DNA of 64,000 nt from Streptomyces sp. SID8374 (GCF_009865135.1 NZ_WWGH01000001.1:310001-374000), one strand, 5' to 3'; positions 1-9,193 are shown, counted from the stretch's first letter. Made by a program: numbers and translations. Notes: generated by a model from the sequence alone, not told the origin.

Positions 1-49
1 ACCGGCGGACGTACGCCGTACGGCGACCGAACCACGTGCGAGGAACCAT

Positions 50-1411
50 ATGAGCCAGCCCCTCGACTCCGTCACCGCAGGCCACACCCCCGAGGACGCG
101 GACCGCCAGGAACCCGGCGCCTCCTGGTCGTTCGAGACCAAGCAGATCCACTCCGGGGCGGCCCCGGACCCGACGACGGGTGCCCGCGCGGTGCCGATCT
201 ACCAGACGTCGTCGTTCGTCTTCCGCGACACCCAGCACGCCGCCGACGTGTTCTCGCTGGCCGAGCCCGGCAACATCTACACCCGCATCCACAACCCCAC
301 GCAGGACGTCTTCGAGCAGCGCATCGCCGCGCTGGAGGGCGGGGTCGCCGCCGTGGCGCTCGCCTCCGGGCAGGCGGCCGAGACCCTCGCCCTGCTGACG
401 CTGGCCGGGTCGGGCGACCACATCGTCTCCTCGCCCTCGCTCTACGGCGGCACCTACAACCTCTTCCGCCACACGCTGCCCCGGTTCGGCATCGAGGTGA
501 CGTTCGTGGAGGACCCCGAGGACTTGGAGGCCTGGCAGGCGGCCGTCCGGCCCAACACGAAGGCGTTCTTCGCCGAGACGCTCGGCAACCCGCGCGGCGA
601 CGTGCTGGACATCCGGGCGGTGGCCGACACCGCGCACGCCGCCGGGGTCCCGCTGATCGTGGACAACACCGTGCCGACGCCCTTCCTGCTGCGGCCCATC
701 GAGCACGGCGCGGACATCGTCATCCACTCCGCGACCAAGTTCCTCGGCGGCCACGGCACCACCATCGGCGGGGTCGTCGTGGACGGCGGCACCTTCGACT
801 TCGGCGCCCACGCCGAGCGCTTCCCCGAGTTCCACGAGCCCGACCCGAGCTACCACGGGCTGCGCTACTGGCCGGACCTGGGCCCGAGCGCCTTCGCCAT
901 CAAGCTCCGCGTCCAGCTGCTGCGCGACCTGGGCCCGGCGCTCTCCCCGCACTCGGCGTTCCTGCTGCTCCAGGGGGTCGAGACGCTGAGCCTGCGGCTG
1001 GAGCGGCACACCTCCAATGCGCTGGAGCTGGCCCGCTGGCTGGAGCAGCGGGACGAGGTGGAGACCGTGCACTACGCGGGTCTGCCGTCCAGCCGCTGGT
1101 ACGAGGCGGGGCAGCGCTATCTGCCCCGGGGCGCGGGGGCGGTGCTGGCCTTCGAGCTGAAGGGCGGGGCCGAGGCGGGCAAGCAGTTCGTGGACGCGGT
1201 CGAACTCTTCAGCCACCTCGCCAACATCGGTGACGTACGGAGCCTGATCATCCACCCGGCCTCCACCACGCACAGCCAGCTGACCGAGGAGCAGCTCGTC
1301 GCCACCGGTGCCACGCCGGGCCTGGTGCGGCTCTCGGTCGGCCTGGAGAACGTGGACGACCTCAAGGCCGACCTGGAGGCCGGGTTCCGGGCCGCGAAGG
1401 CGGCGTCCTGA
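50..1411 (+). CDS. metY: O-acetylhomoserine sulfhydrylase (MetY-type)
   Basis: This is a 453-residue PLP enzyme of the Cys/Met metabolism family that makes homocysteine from O-acetylhomoserine and sulfide in the cytoplasm. The motif [10 protein letters not shown] supplies the PLP-binding lysine (K230), and the family signature of a bound-cofactor aspartate ([11 protein letters not shown]) precedes it. The length fits the bifunctional O-acetylhomoserine/O-acetylserine group, which is longer than the 390-residue MetB/MetC enzymes. The ATG has an upstream GAGGAA. metX, which makes the acetylated substrate, follows directly, so the pair forms a direct sulfhydrylation route to methionine. The regulatory region lies left of the window. 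Confidence 0.95.
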   Translation: MSQPLDSVTAGHTPEDADRQEPGASWSFETKQIHSGAAPDPTTGARAVPIYQTSSFVFRDTQHAADVFSLAEPGNIYTRIHNPTQDVFEQRIAALEGGVAAVALASGQAAETLALLTLAGSGDHIVSSPSLYGGTYNLFRHTLPRFGIEVTFVEDPEDLEAWQAAVRPNTKAFFAETLGNPRGDVLDIRAVADTAHAAGVPLIVDNTVPTPFLLRPIEHGADIVIHSATKFLGGHGTTIGGVVVDGGTFDFGAHAERFPEFHEPDPSYHGLRYWPDLGPSAFAIKLRVQLLRDLGPALSPHSAFLLLQGVETLSLRLERHTSNALELARWLEQRDEVETVHYAGLPSSRWYEAGQRYLPRGAGAVLAFELKGGAEAGKQFVDAVELFSHLANIGDVRSLIIHPASTTHSQLTEEQLVATGATPGLVRLSVGLENVDDLKADLEAGFRAAKAAS

Positions 1412-1497
1412 ACCGTGGCGCCGCGCCCGCCGCACTTCCCCTCCCGCCGGCCTCCGGCGGCCGGCGGGAGGGGGACCCGCCCGGTCGTCGCCGCTGG

Positions 1498-2607
1498 GTG
1501 ACGATCGAGGACCCGCTGCCCCTGGAGTCCGGCGTCCGGCTACCGGGGGTCCGCCTGGCGTACGAGACCTGGGGGCAGCGGGCGGCGGACGGCTCCAACG
1601 CCGTGCTGGTCCTGCACGCGCTGACGGGCGACAGCCATGTGGCCGGACCTGCGGGTCCCGGCCACCCCACCCCCGGCTGGTGGGACGCGCTGGTGGGACC
1701 GGGCCGGGCGCTGGACACCGACCGGTGGTTCGTCGTCGCCCCGAACGTGCTGGGCGGCTGCCAGGGCAGTACGGGCCCCTCTTCCCCGGGGCCCGACGGC
1801 ACGCCCTGGGGGTCCCGGTTCCCGTATCTGACGGTACGGGACCAGGTGGCGGCCGAGGCGGCGCTGGCCGACGCGCTGGGCATCGGCCGGTGGGCGGCTG
1901 TGGTCGGCGGGTCCATGGGCGGGATGCGGGCCCTGGAGTGGGCGGTGAGCAGGCCGGAGCGCACGGGTTCGCTGCTGGTGCTCGCCGCTCCGGCCGCCGC
2001 CTCCGCCGAGCAGATCGCCTGGGGCTCGGTGCAGATCGGTGCCATCCGCTCCGACCCTGGGTGGCGGGGCGGCGACTACCACGGCGCGCCGCCCGGCGGC
2101 GGTCCGCACCGGGGCCTGGGCCAGGCGCGCCGCATCGCCCACATCACGTACCGCAGCGAGCCTGAGCTCGGCTCCCGGTTCGGCGGCGCGCCGCAGCCGG
2201 GCGAGGAGCCGGGGCGCGGCGGGCGCTACCAGGTGGAGTCCTATCTCGACCACCACGCGGACAAGTTGGTGCGCCGCTTCGACGCGGGCAGCTATGTGGC
2301 GCTCACCGAGGCGATGAACGGGCACGACGTCGGCCGGGGCCGGGGCGGCATCGCCCGTGCGCTGCGCCGGGCGGACCTGCCCGCGCTGGTCGTGGGCGTC
2401 GACTCGGACCGGCTCTATCCGCCGTCCCAGCAGGAGGAGTTGGCGGCACTGCTGCCGGGCGCCGACGGCCTGCGGATCGTCAACTCACCGTACGGACATG
2501 ACGGTTTCCTCATCGAGACCGGCCAGGTGGGCGCGTTCGTACGGGAGTTGCTCCCGCCGGCGCCCACCCCCCTCCCCTCCCCCGCCCTCAGCAAGGAGCT
2601 TCCATGA
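1498..2607 (+). CDS. metX: Homoserine O-acetyltransferase
   Basis: MetX transfers acetyl from acetyl-CoA to homoserine and feeds MetY. It has an alpha/beta-hydrolase fold with the nucleophile elbow VVGGSMGG (S139 from this start), the acid in GVDSDRLY and the base in YGHDGF. The given start is the first in-frame ATG/GTG. However, the frame stays open upstream to the metY stop and encodes a segment (PPASGG..REGDPPGRR) that looks like the N-terminal region of other actinomycete MetX proteins as I remember them. A CTG at 1408, overlapping the metY TGA and placed 7 nt after GAAGG, is a plausible real start and would add 30 residues. The 3' end overlaps the next gene by ATGA. Confidence 0.92.
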   Translation: MTIEDPLPLESGVRLPGVRLAYETWGQRAADGSNAVLVLHALTGDSHVAGPAGPGHPTPGWWDALVGPGRALDTDRWFVVAPNVLGGCQGSTGPSSPGPDGTPWGSRFPYLTVRDQVAAEAALADALGIGRWAAVVGGSMGGMRALEWAVSRPERTGSLLVLAAPAAASAEQIAWGSVQIGAIRSDPGWRGGDYHGAPPGGGPHRGLGQARRIAHITYRSEPELGSRFGGAPQPGEEPGRGGRYQVESYLDHHADKLVRRFDAGSYVALTEAMNGHDVGRGRGGIARALRRADLPALVVGVDSDRLYPPSQQEELAALLPGADGLRIVNSPYGHDGFLIETGQVGAFVRELLPPAPTPLPSPALSKELP

Positions 2608-3863
2608 GCCCGCTCCCCCCGCCGTCCGAGGACGCCTACGACCGGATACGGCTGCGGCAGTGGTCCGCCGGGGCGGCGCGCTCCGCCGGGATCGACCGCC
2701 GCGATCTGCTGAAGCTCGTCGCGGCCGCCTCGGCGGCCGTACCGCTGGCCTCGGTCGCCGCCCCCGCCCGGGCGGCCGACGGACTGCCCGGTGTGGTCAA
2801 GCCGCTGCCCCCGGAGCTGTTCACGCTGCGCGGCACCAACGCGGAGACGAACTTCGCCGCGCTCAAGGGCACCGGGCCGCTCACCCCCGCCGACCGGTTC
2901 TTCGTCCGCAACCACACCGCCACCCCGCACATCGACCGGGACACCTGGAAGCTGACGGTCTGGGGCGACGGGCTCAAGGGCGGTCCGGTGGAGTTCGGTC
3001 ACGCGGATCTCCTGCGGCTGCCCTCGGTGAGCCGCACCGGGTTCGTGGAGTGCGCGGGCAACGGGCGCAGCTTCTTCGCCTCGCAGCAGGGGCAGGCGGT
3101 CAGCGGTACGGCGTGGACGCTCGGGGCGATCGGGGCGGCCCGGTGGCGCGGAGTGCGGCTGGGCGATGTGCTGCGCCGGGCCGGGATCGGGCGCCACGCG
3201 GTGGACGTGCTGCCGCGCGGGCTGGACGCGGAGGTCGTCACGGACGGGGTGAACCTGGGGCGGGTGCGCCGGCCGCTGCCGGTGGCGAAGGCGCTGGACG
3301 ACGTCCTGCTCGCGTACGAGATGAACGGCGAGCCGCTGCCGCCGGACCACGGATATCCGGTCCGGGTGATCGCGCCGTCGTGGGTGGGCATCGCCAACCT
3401 CAAGTGGGTCGGGGACATCGAGGTGAGCGCCGGGCCGCTGCTCACCCCGTGGAACACCGGCCTCTACCGGCTGTTCGGCCCCGGGTACCCGCCGGAGGGC
3501 AGCGCCCCGCTGACCCGGCAGACCCTGAAGAGCGCCTTCGAGCTGGTGCAGGGCGCCTCGTTCCCCGCCCACCGCCGTACGGTGCTGACCGGCCGTTCCT
3601 GGTCGGGCGGGGCGCCGGTGCGGTCGGTGGAGGTCAGCACCGACGGCGGGCGGCACTGGCGGCGGGCCCGGCTGCACGACGCGCCCCGGGCCGGGAGCTG
3701 GGTGCGGTGGTCGGTGGACTGGGTGCCGACGGTCAAGGGCGCGACGGAGCTGCTGGCCCGGGCCATGGACCGGTCGGGGCGTACGCAGCCGAAGACGACG
3801 GCGCACAACACGCAGGGGTATCTCTTCGACGCGGTGGTGCGGCACCCGGTGACCGTCAGCTGA
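2604..3863 (+). CDS. Exported molybdopterin-dependent oxidoreductase, sulfite oxidase family
   Basis: A 419-residue protein of the SorA/YedY-like sulfite oxidase family. Residues 31-58 form a twin-arginine signal (DRRDLLKLV, then a hydrophobic stretch ending APARAADG), so the enzyme is folded with molybdenum cofactor and exported by Tat. FVECAGNGR carries the conserved molybdenum-ligating cysteine (C150). The C-terminal third (from about residue 300) resembles the Mo-co oxidoreductase dimerisation domain, with the sequence EVSTDGGRHWRRARL. No heme-binding motif is seen, so the electron acceptor must be separate. The ATGA overlap with metX and an AAGGAG site indicate co-transcription; sulfite handling fits a sulfur operon, although the substrate is inferred. 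Confidence 0.88.
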   Translation: MSPLPPPSEDAYDRIRLRQWSAGAARSAGIDRRDLLKLVAAASAAVPLASVAAPARAADGLPGVVKPLPPELFTLRGTNAETNFAALKGTGPLTPADRFFVRNHTATPHIDRDTWKLTVWGDGLKGGPVEFGHADLLRLPSVSRTGFVECAGNGRSFFASQQGQAVSGTAWTLGAIGAARWRGVRLGDVLRRAGIGRHAVDVLPRGLDAEVVTDGVNLGRVRRPLPVAKALDDVLLAYEMNGEPLPPDHGYPVRVIAPSWVGIANLKWVGDIEVSAGPLLTPWNTGLYRLFGPGYPPEGSAPLTRQTLKSAFELVQGASFPAHRRTVLTGRSWSGGAPVRSVEVSTDGGRHWRRARLHDAPRAGSWVRWSVDWVPTVKGATELLARAMDRSGRTQPKTTAHNTQGYLFDAVVRHPVTVS

Positions 3864-4623
3864 GACGGGCTCCCGCCAGTACGGCGGTGTGCACGGCCCG
3901 GGCGATGCGTGCGCCCCAGGGGGAGCGGGGTCCGGCGAAGGGTTCGCCGCCGTCGGGCCCCGGTTCGGGGGCGGCGACGCACACGGCGTCCGTGGGGGTG
4001 CCCGAGCAGTCGAGTCCGGCGTCCAGGAGGGCCTGCACCTTGGCCTCGGTGGCGGTGGCGACGGCGTTGACCAGGGCGGCGTCGGAGAGTGCGGCGGGGA
4101 GCGTGACGACGATGTTGACCGTCCCCGGCCGGTGCGGGGCGCGGACGGCGGGGCCGGGGGCGGCCGTTCGGCGCGCGGACGCGTCAGGAGCGGCCGCCCA
4201 GCCCCGCACGCCGAGGCCCGTCGTGACGGTCGCGGTGACTCCGCCGTCGTGGCCGGTCGTGTACGCGGCGACGTCGGCGGCGGTCATCAGCCCGGCGCCC
4301 GGGCCGGTGAGCCCCTCGGCGGCGGCGATCTCGGCGAGGTGGCGGTCCGGGTCGAGGCGCGGGTACCCGCCGGGGACCTGGGCGTTGAGGATCCAGGCGC
4401 GGGGGCCGATGCCGCCGCCGAGCACCGCGCTGCTGCACACCTGCACGCCGGGGCCCAGCCGCCACACGAGGTGGTGGAGGTGGTGGCCGTCCTCGTGCCG
4501 GTCGCGGAGTTCGCCGCGCCGGGCGGGCAGGTGGACGCGTACGGAATCGATGGCGCACCCCTGGTGGCTCGGCGGGACCGGCGGTGGCCCGTCCTCCCGG
4601 GGCTGCCGTGCTCCGGCGATCAT
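3856..4623 (-). CDS. cbiZ: Adenosylcobinamide amidohydrolase CbiZ
   Basis: A 255-residue protein matching CbiZ, which removes the aminopropanol tail from adenosylcobinamide (or pseudo-B12) to give adenosylcobyric acid, allowing salvage of incomplete corrinoids. The family features are the central AVLGGGIGPRAWILNAQVPGGYP segment, the GVTATVTTGLGVRGWAA segment, and the GTVNIVVTLPAALSDAALVNAVATATEAK region. The ATG at 4623 was chosen over the much longer open frame to 5664, which is an antisense shadow of the neighbouring gene. Its 3' end overlaps the oxidoreductase gene by 8 bp, convergently. The B12 importer lies about 1.3 kb to the right, so together they form a corrinoid-scavenging set. Confidence 0.88.
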   Translation of the reverse strand: MIAGARQPREDGPPPVPPSHQGCAIDSVRVHLPARRGELRDRHEDGHHLHHLVWRLGPGVQVCSSAVLGGGIGPRAWILNAQVPGGYPRLDPDRHLAEIAAAEGLTGPGAGLMTAADVAAYTTGHDGGVTATVTTGLGVRGWAAAPDASARRTAAPGPAVRAPHRPGTVNIVVTLPAALSDAALVNAVATATEAKVQALLDAGLDCSGTPTDAVCVAAPEPGPDGGEPFAGPRSPWGARIARAVHTAVLAGARLS

Positions 4624-4842
4624 ATGCGGCCCCCACCCCCGCTCACCCGATTGGCCTAACTGGTCCGGGGGCCGCCGAGAGCGCTCGTACGGGGCCAGCA
4701 GGGACCGTCGGGCCTCCAGGGCCCCGTCGGACGGGTGGCCGGGCGGTTGCAGCGTCCAACCGGGTGGGGCGCGATGGAAGCCGGACGTGCCTACATCTGG
4801 TGGAGCCACCCACAGGGCGCGCCCAGCGAGGAGGGTTCGGTT

Positions 4843-5853
4843 ATGGGAGCCGCTGACGGTTTCACGGATTCCGGAGAGCTCGACGGTCTGACCGTGTACG
4901 ACAACGAAGGCGAGAAGGTCGGCAGCGTGGGCCGGGTGTACGTCGACGACGACACCGGCAAGCCCGACTGGGTCACGGTCAAGACCGGCCTGTTCGGCAT
5001 GAAGGAGAGCTTCGTACCGCTCGCCGGAGCCCGTCGAGTGGGCTCCGACCTGCATGTCTCGCACTCCAAGGACACGGTCAAGGAAGCGCCTCGCGTGGAC
5101 GCGGACGCGCATCTGTCCGTCGCCGAGGAGGAGGAGCTCTACCGGCACTACGGCCTGACCAGGAAGTCCGGCAACCTCGGTGACACCGGCAAGGCCGCCG
5201 GCACGGGCGGCGACGCCCGGACCGTCGCCGGGACCGGCGCCATGGGCGCGGCCGGTGCGGGTGCGGCGGGCGCGGCCCGTGGCACGGGCACGCCGCCGAA
5301 CGCCCAGGCGACCGGCAGGACCACCAGCGCCGGAGCCGCGGGCACGGCCGGCACCGGCAAGCACCGCGACACCGACGCCTCCGCCACGTCCCGCCCGCTG
5401 GCGGGCGCGGGAGCGGGGACCCGGGCCGCCGACATGAGCGGCAAGGAGGAGATGATCCGCTCCGAGGAGCAGCTGCACGTCGGTACGGAGGAGTACGAGA
5501 GCGGCCGGGCGAGGCTGCACAAGTACGTGGTGACCGAGGAGGTCACCCGGTCCGTGCCCGTCTCCCACGAGGAGGTGCGGGTGGTCCGCGAGCCGCTGCG
5601 GCCCGGTGAGAAGGTGACCGGGACGACGGACTTCGGCGAGCAGGACGTGGAGGTCACGCTGCACGCGGAGCGCGCCACGGTCCGCAAGGAGGCCGTCCCG
5701 GTGGAGCGGGTCCGCCTGGAGACCAACAAGGTCACCGAGCAGAAGGAAGTCTCCGCCGAGGTCCGCAAGGAGAAGATCGACTACGGCGACGGCAAGGACA
5801 TGGACACCGGCAAGGACACCGGTGGCGAGTTCGGCCAGGGACGCCGCCGCTGA
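4843..5853 (+). CDS. PRC-barrel and DUF2382 domain protein
   Basis: A 336-residue soluble, charged protein. Residues 10-95 form a PRC-barrel (LDGLTVYDNEGEKVGSVGRVY...) and residues about 200-325 a DUF2382 (YsnF/AvaK) domain with repeated EEQLHVGTEEYESGRARLHK and VRVVREPLRPGEKV. The two are joined by a low-complexity Ala/Gly/Thr linker of about 90 residues. Such proteins are usually linked to envelope or osmotic stress in actinomycetes, but no enzymatic activity is known. The ATG at 4843 is preceded by GAGGAGG at normal spacing, while the longer open frame from 4735 lacks a good site and a domain. It is monocistronic and ends at a strong hairpin. Confidence 0.85.
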   Translation: MGAADGFTDSGELDGLTVYDNEGEKVGSVGRVYVDDDTGKPDWVTVKTGLFGMKESFVPLAGARRVGSDLHVSHSKDTVKEAPRVDADAHLSVAEEEELYRHYGLTRKSGNLGDTGKAAGTGGDARTVAGTGAMGAAGAGAAGAARGTGTPPNAQATGRTTSAGAAGTAGTGKHRDTDASATSRPLAGAGAGTRAADMSGKEEMIRSEEQLHVGTEEYESGRARLHKYVVTEEVTRSVPVSHEEVRVVREPLRPGEKVTGTTDFGEQDVEVTLHAERATVRKEAVPVERVRLETNKVTEQKEVSAEVRKEKIDYGDGKDMDTGKDTGGEFGQGRRR

Positions 5854-5899
5854 CGGCGCATCCCCTTCGGCGGCCGGAAGGCCGCTCCCATGTCCTCGG

Positions 5900-5937
5900 C
5901 CTCCGGGCGGGCCCGTGCGAACGGGTCCGCCCGGAGG
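5900..5937. terminator. Bidirectional hairpin terminator
   Basis: A 17-bp stem (CCTCCGGGCGGGCCCGT against its near-perfect complement, one G-U) closes on the loop GCGA. It sits between the convergent DUF2382 gene and the B12 importer operon, so it can serve both. There is no U tract, as is usual in Streptomyces. Confidence 0.75.
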
Positions 5938-5964
5938 GCTGTCCGGGGGCCGTGTCCCTTCGGG

Positions 5965-6750
5965 TCAGCGGCGCGGCAGGAACCGTACGGAGGGACGTCC
6001 GTCCGGCCCCTCCGGGGTGACGACCGCGCGGACCCCGTACACGTCCTCGATCAGCTCCTCGGTGATGACCTCGGCCGGGGTGCCGCCCGCGACCACCCGG
6101 CCCGCCTTCATCACGGTGATCCGGTCGCAGAACATCGCCGCGAGGTTGAGGTCGTGCAGGGCGATGACGCTGGTGAGGGGCAGTTCGGCGACCAGGGCGA
6201 GCAGGTCCAGCTGGTGCTGGATGTCCAGGTGGTTCGTCGGCTCGTCCAGGAGGAGTTCGCGGGGCTGCTGAGCCAGCGCCCGGGCGATCTGGACGCGCTG
6301 GCGTTCGCCGCCGGAGAGGGTGTGCCAGGGCTGTGCGGCCCGGTCGGTGAGCCCGGTGCGCCGCAGGGCGTCGGCGACCGCTTCCTCGTCGCGACGGTCC
6401 GGGGCGGACCAGGCGCGGCGGTGCGGGATGCGGCCGAGGCGTACGACGTCGAGGACGCTGAGGTCGACCTGGGTGACGGCGTGCTGGTCGACCACGGCGA
6501 TCCGGCGGGCGACGGTGCGGCGGCCGAGGGCGGCGAGGGGGTCGCCGTCCAGGGTGACGGTGCCGGTGTCCGGGGCGAGTAGGCCCGCGAGGATCCGCAG
6601 CAGGGTGGACTTGCCGGAGCCGTTGGGGCCGAGCAGGCCGACGGTGGCGCCGGGCGGCGGGGCGATGTCGACCCCGTCGAGGATGAGCCGGCCACCGGCC
6701 GCCCGGCCGACCCGCTCGGCGCGCAGGCCGCCGTTCTCGATGAGGCTCAT
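5965..6750 (-). CDS. Cobalamin ABC importer ATPase (BtuD-type)
   Basis: A 261-residue ATPase of the FecE/BtuD group. It has Walker A GPNGSGKST, the signature LSGGERQRV, Walker B LLLDEPTNHLD and a switch histidine in ALHDLNLA. It is the last gene of a three-gene operon (binding protein, permease, ATPase), starting 4 bp inside the permease gene. Assignment to cobalamin rather than iron follows from the cobalamin riboswitch at the head of the operon. The frame is open upstream to 7545, but that part is an antisense-type shadow inside the permease gene; MSLIENGG at 6750 is the natural start. Confidence 0.88.
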   Translation of the reverse strand: MSLIENGGLRAERVGRAAGGRLILDGVDIAPPPGATVGLLGPNGSGKSTLLRILAGLLAPDTGTVTLDGDPLAALGRRTVARRIAVVDQHAVTQVDLSVLDVVRLGRIPHRRAWSAPDRRDEEAVADALRRTGLTDRAAQPWHTLSGGERQRVQIARALAQQPRELLLDEPTNHLDIQHQLDLLALVAELPLTSVIALHDLNLAAMFCDRITVMKAGRVVAGGTPAEVITEELIEDVYGVRAVVTPEGPDGRPSVRFLPRR

Positions 6751-7853
6751 GGCGTGCTCCGGGTGCGGTACAGGACGGCGACGAACGCGGGGACGCCGAT
6801 CAGCGCGGTGACGACGCCGACGGGCACCTCCTGCGGGTCGAGGACCGTGCGGGCGAGCGTGTCGACCCAGACGAGGAAGATCGCCCCGGCGAGCGCGGTG
6901 ACCGGCAGCAGGCGCCGGTGCCCGGAGCCGGTGAGGGCGCGGGCGGCGTGCGGGAGCACCAGGCCGACGAAGCCGATGGCCCCCGCCGAGCTGACGAGGG
7001 CGGCGGTCAGCAGGGCGGTGGTGCACAGCAGCACGATCCGGGTGCGGGCGACGTTCACGCCGAGCGCGGCCGCCGCGTCCTGCCCGAAGGCGAAGGCGTC
7101 GAGGGTACGGGCGTGGGCCAGGCAGATGACCAGGCAGACGGCGAGGACGGCGGTGCAGAGGGCGACCTCGCTCCAGCCGACCCCGCTGAGCGAGCCCAGC
7201 AGCCAGAAGAGCACGCCGCGGGTCTGCTCGGCGTCGGCGGAGGTCATCACCACGAACGAGGTCAGCGCGGAGAAGAGCTGCATCGCGGCGACCCCGGAGA
7301 GCACCACCCGGTCGGTGGTGGAGCCGAGGGTGTGGCTGAGCAGCAGCACCAGGGCGAACGAGCAGATGGCCCCGACGAAGGCCCCGGCGGACAGGGACAC
7401 CGCTCCCCCGCCGACGCCGAGGACGACCACCACGACCGCCCCGGTGGAGGCTCCGGAGGAGACGCCGAGGACGAAGGGGTCGGCGAGCGGGTTGCGCAGC
7501 AGGGACTGCATCACCGTGCCGCACACCGCGAGCCCGGCGCCGCACACGGCGGCGAGCAGGGTGCGGGGCATGCGCAGGTTCCAGATGATGCCGTCCCGGA
7601 TCGGGCTCAGCTCCGAGGCGCCGAAGCCCAGGTGGGAGGCGACGGCGGACCAGACGTCGGGGACGGAGATCCGGGCGGGCCCGATCGTGACGGCGACGGC
7701 GACGGAGAGCAGCAGGAGCGCGAGTCCGCCGGCCCAGAGCAGGGCCACGAGCGGGCCGCTGCCCCGGACCGGGCCCGGCGCGGCCGATGTCTTCCGGTCC
7801 GCGGTCTCCTTCAGGGCCACGGACTCCTTCACCGTCGGGTTCCCGCCGCTCAC
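6747..7853 (-). CDS. Cobalamin ABC importer permease (BtuC/FecCD family)
   Basis: A 368-residue membrane protein with about ten hydrophobic segments, the first at residues 30-50. It carries the FecCD family hallmarks: MRMP-type RTLLAAVCGAGLAVCGTVMQSLLRNPLADPFVLGVSSGAS, and a late GFVGLVLPHAARALTG segment that contacts the ATPase. The GTG at 7853 overlaps the stop of the binding protein gene (GTGA), indicating translational coupling. It should form a homodimeric channel with the BtuD-like ATPase downstream. Confidence 0.88.
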   Translation of the reverse strand: MSGGNPTVKESVALKETADRKTSAAPGPVRGSGPLVALLWAGGLALLLLSVAVAVTIGPARISVPDVWSAVASHLGFGASELSPIRDGIIWNLRMPRTLLAAVCGAGLAVCGTVMQSLLRNPLADPFVLGVSSGASTGAVVVVVLGVGGGAVSLSAGAFVGAICSFALVLLLSHTLGSTTDRVVLSGVAAMQLFSALTSFVVMTSADAEQTRGVLFWLLGSLSGVGWSEVALCTAVLAVCLVICLAHARTLDAFAFGQDAAAALGVNVARTRIVLLCTTALLTAALVSSAGAIGFVGLVLPHAARALTGSGHRRLLPVTALAGAIFLVWVDTLARTVLDPQEVPVGVVTALIGVPAFVAVLYRTRSTP

Positions 7854-8899
7854 CCCGCGAGCCCGAAGTCGCGCAGCCCCGCGGCGACGCGCTCCAGTCC
7901 CTCGACCGTCCGGATGGTGGGGTTCATCGCCTGGCCGCTGAGCAGCACGTACCGGCGGTTCTTCACGGCGTCCATCGTCCTGGTGACCGGGTTGGACTCC
8001 AGGAACTCGATCTTCTTCTCGGCGCTCTCGGCGGTCTGCATGGTACGGCTCAGGTCGCCGATGACCAGGACGTCGGGGTTCCGGTCGGCGACGGTCTCCC
8101 AGCTGATCTGGGGCCATTCGTCGTGGGTGTCGTCGAAGACGTTCTTCGCGCCGAGCTCCCGGGTGATGACACCGGGGGCGCCGCAGCAGCCCGCGAGGTA
8201 GGGGGCCTTGGAGTCGGAGAACCAGTAGAGGAGCGATGCGTTCGATCCGTCGATGCCGGCGGTGGCCTTCGCCACCCGCGCCCGGAGCTTCTTCACCAGG
8301 GCGTCGCCGCGCTCGGGGACGCCGAACACCTGGGAGAGCTCACGGACTTCGGTGTAGACGCTGTCCATGGTGAGGGGTGCGGTGCGGGCTCCGTCACCGC
8401 CGCCGCTGTTGTCCTTGCCGACGCAGTCGGCGGGCGAGATGTAGGTGGGGACGCCCAGCTTCTCGAACTGTTCGCGGGGGGCGACGCCACCCTTGGCGAG
8501 GGTGGAGGCGAAGGAGGCGGAGAGGAAGTCGGGCTCCTTGTCGAGGACCTTCTCGGAGGAGGGCCGGTTCTCCGATATGCGCTCCACGCCCTCGTTGGCC
8601 TTCTCCAGGCCCTTCATCACCGGGTCGCTCCAGGTCGCGGTGGCCGCGAGCCGGTCGGCGAGGCCGAGCGAGAGGAGGATCTCCGTCGATCCCTGGTCGA
8701 CCGAGACGGCCCGCTGGGGCGGCGCCTTCACGGTGACGGTGCGCCCGCAGTTCTTCAGGGTGAGCGGGAAGCCGTCGGCCTTGTCGCCGCCCTCGGCGGA
8801 GGAGGCGGTGGTGCCGCCGCCGCAGGCGGTGAGCAGGACGACGCCGGCCGCGAACAGGGCGGCGGTGCGTATCGGGGCGGGGGTGGCCTTGGACAGCAC
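7850..8899 (-). CDS. Cobalamin-binding lipoprotein of ABC importer (BtuF-type)
   Basis: A 349-residue substrate-binding protein (class III, TroA/BtuF-like). The N-terminus has a signal peptide ending in the lipobox LLTAC with the lipidated cysteine near residue 26, then a Ser/Gly-rich tether. The body has the typical two-lobed pattern: RAVSVDQGSTEILLSLGLADRLAAT, then KEPDFLSAS and NPDVLVIGD. The GTG at 8899 follows GAGG and puts the signal peptide at the terminus. The longer open frame to 9148 runs through the riboswitch and is rejected. The extra paired cysteines (SPADCVGKD and AGCCGAPG) are unusual for BtuF and may form disulfides. Confidence 0.88.
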   Translation of the reverse strand: MLSKATPAPIRTAALFAAGVVLLTACGGGTTASSAEGGDKADGFPLTLKNCGRTVTVKAPPQRAVSVDQGSTEILLSLGLADRLAATATWSDPVMKGLEKANEGVERISENRPSSEKVLDKEPDFLSASFASTLAKGGVAPREQFEKLGVPTYISPADCVGKDNSGGGDGARTAPLTMDSVYTEVRELSQVFGVPERGDALVKKLRARVAKATAGIDGSNASLLYWFSDSKAPYLAGCCGAPGVITRELGAKNVFDDTHDEWPQISWETVADRNPDVLVIGDLSRTMQTAESAEKKIEFLESNPVTRTMDAVKNRRYVLLSGQAMNPTIRTVEGLERVAAGLRDFGLAG

Positions 8900-8965
8900 G
8901 GAGGACCTCGGTGTCTCTGGGCCCAGCCGCGGAGCCCGTCGTACGGTTCCCGTGCCCCGGTGCGG

Positions 8966-9145
8966 GGCGCGGGTGCCAGCAGGTCTTCGGACTCGGGTTC
9001 GTCCGGGCGGGACGCCTTCCCGGAGCACGTGTGCGCTCCAGTGGCCGTGGCCCCGTCCGTCCCCCTCACCGCTGCGCGTCAGTTCCGGTCTCGCACCGGA
9101 TTCCCTGACCCCGTCGCCGGGGTTCGACTGGCCCCGGCAAGCTAT
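8966..9145 (-). promoter_or_regulatory. Cobalamin (B12) riboswitch
   Basis: Read on the minus strand, the leader contains the ordered cobalamin-aptamer landmarks: GGGAATCCGGTGCGAGACCGG, then CTGACGCGCAGCGGTGA, then GGCCACTGGAGC (the GCCACTG element), and finally the B12 box AGTCCGAAGACCTGCTGGC at 8974-8995. It begins about 245 nt and ends about 70 nt ahead of the binding-lipoprotein start. It should switch the importer off when adenosylcobalamin is plentiful. The boundaries are approximate. Confidence 0.93.
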
Positions 9146-9193
9146 CACGGGTCTTCGTGCAGCTCAGAGCCGGTGTACGGGCCGCTCCCCGGG

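Noticed and set aside
2357..4891. An 844-codon plus-strand frame across metX, the molybdoenzyme and cbiZ
   Set aside because: Its translation is Arg/Pro/Gly-rich with no domain, and three well-supported genes occupy the same DNA.
8900..9148. N-terminal extension of the B12-binding lipoprotein frame
   Set aside because: The extension crosses the cobalamin riboswitch and would bury the signal peptide and lipobox; the GTG at 8899 fits far better.
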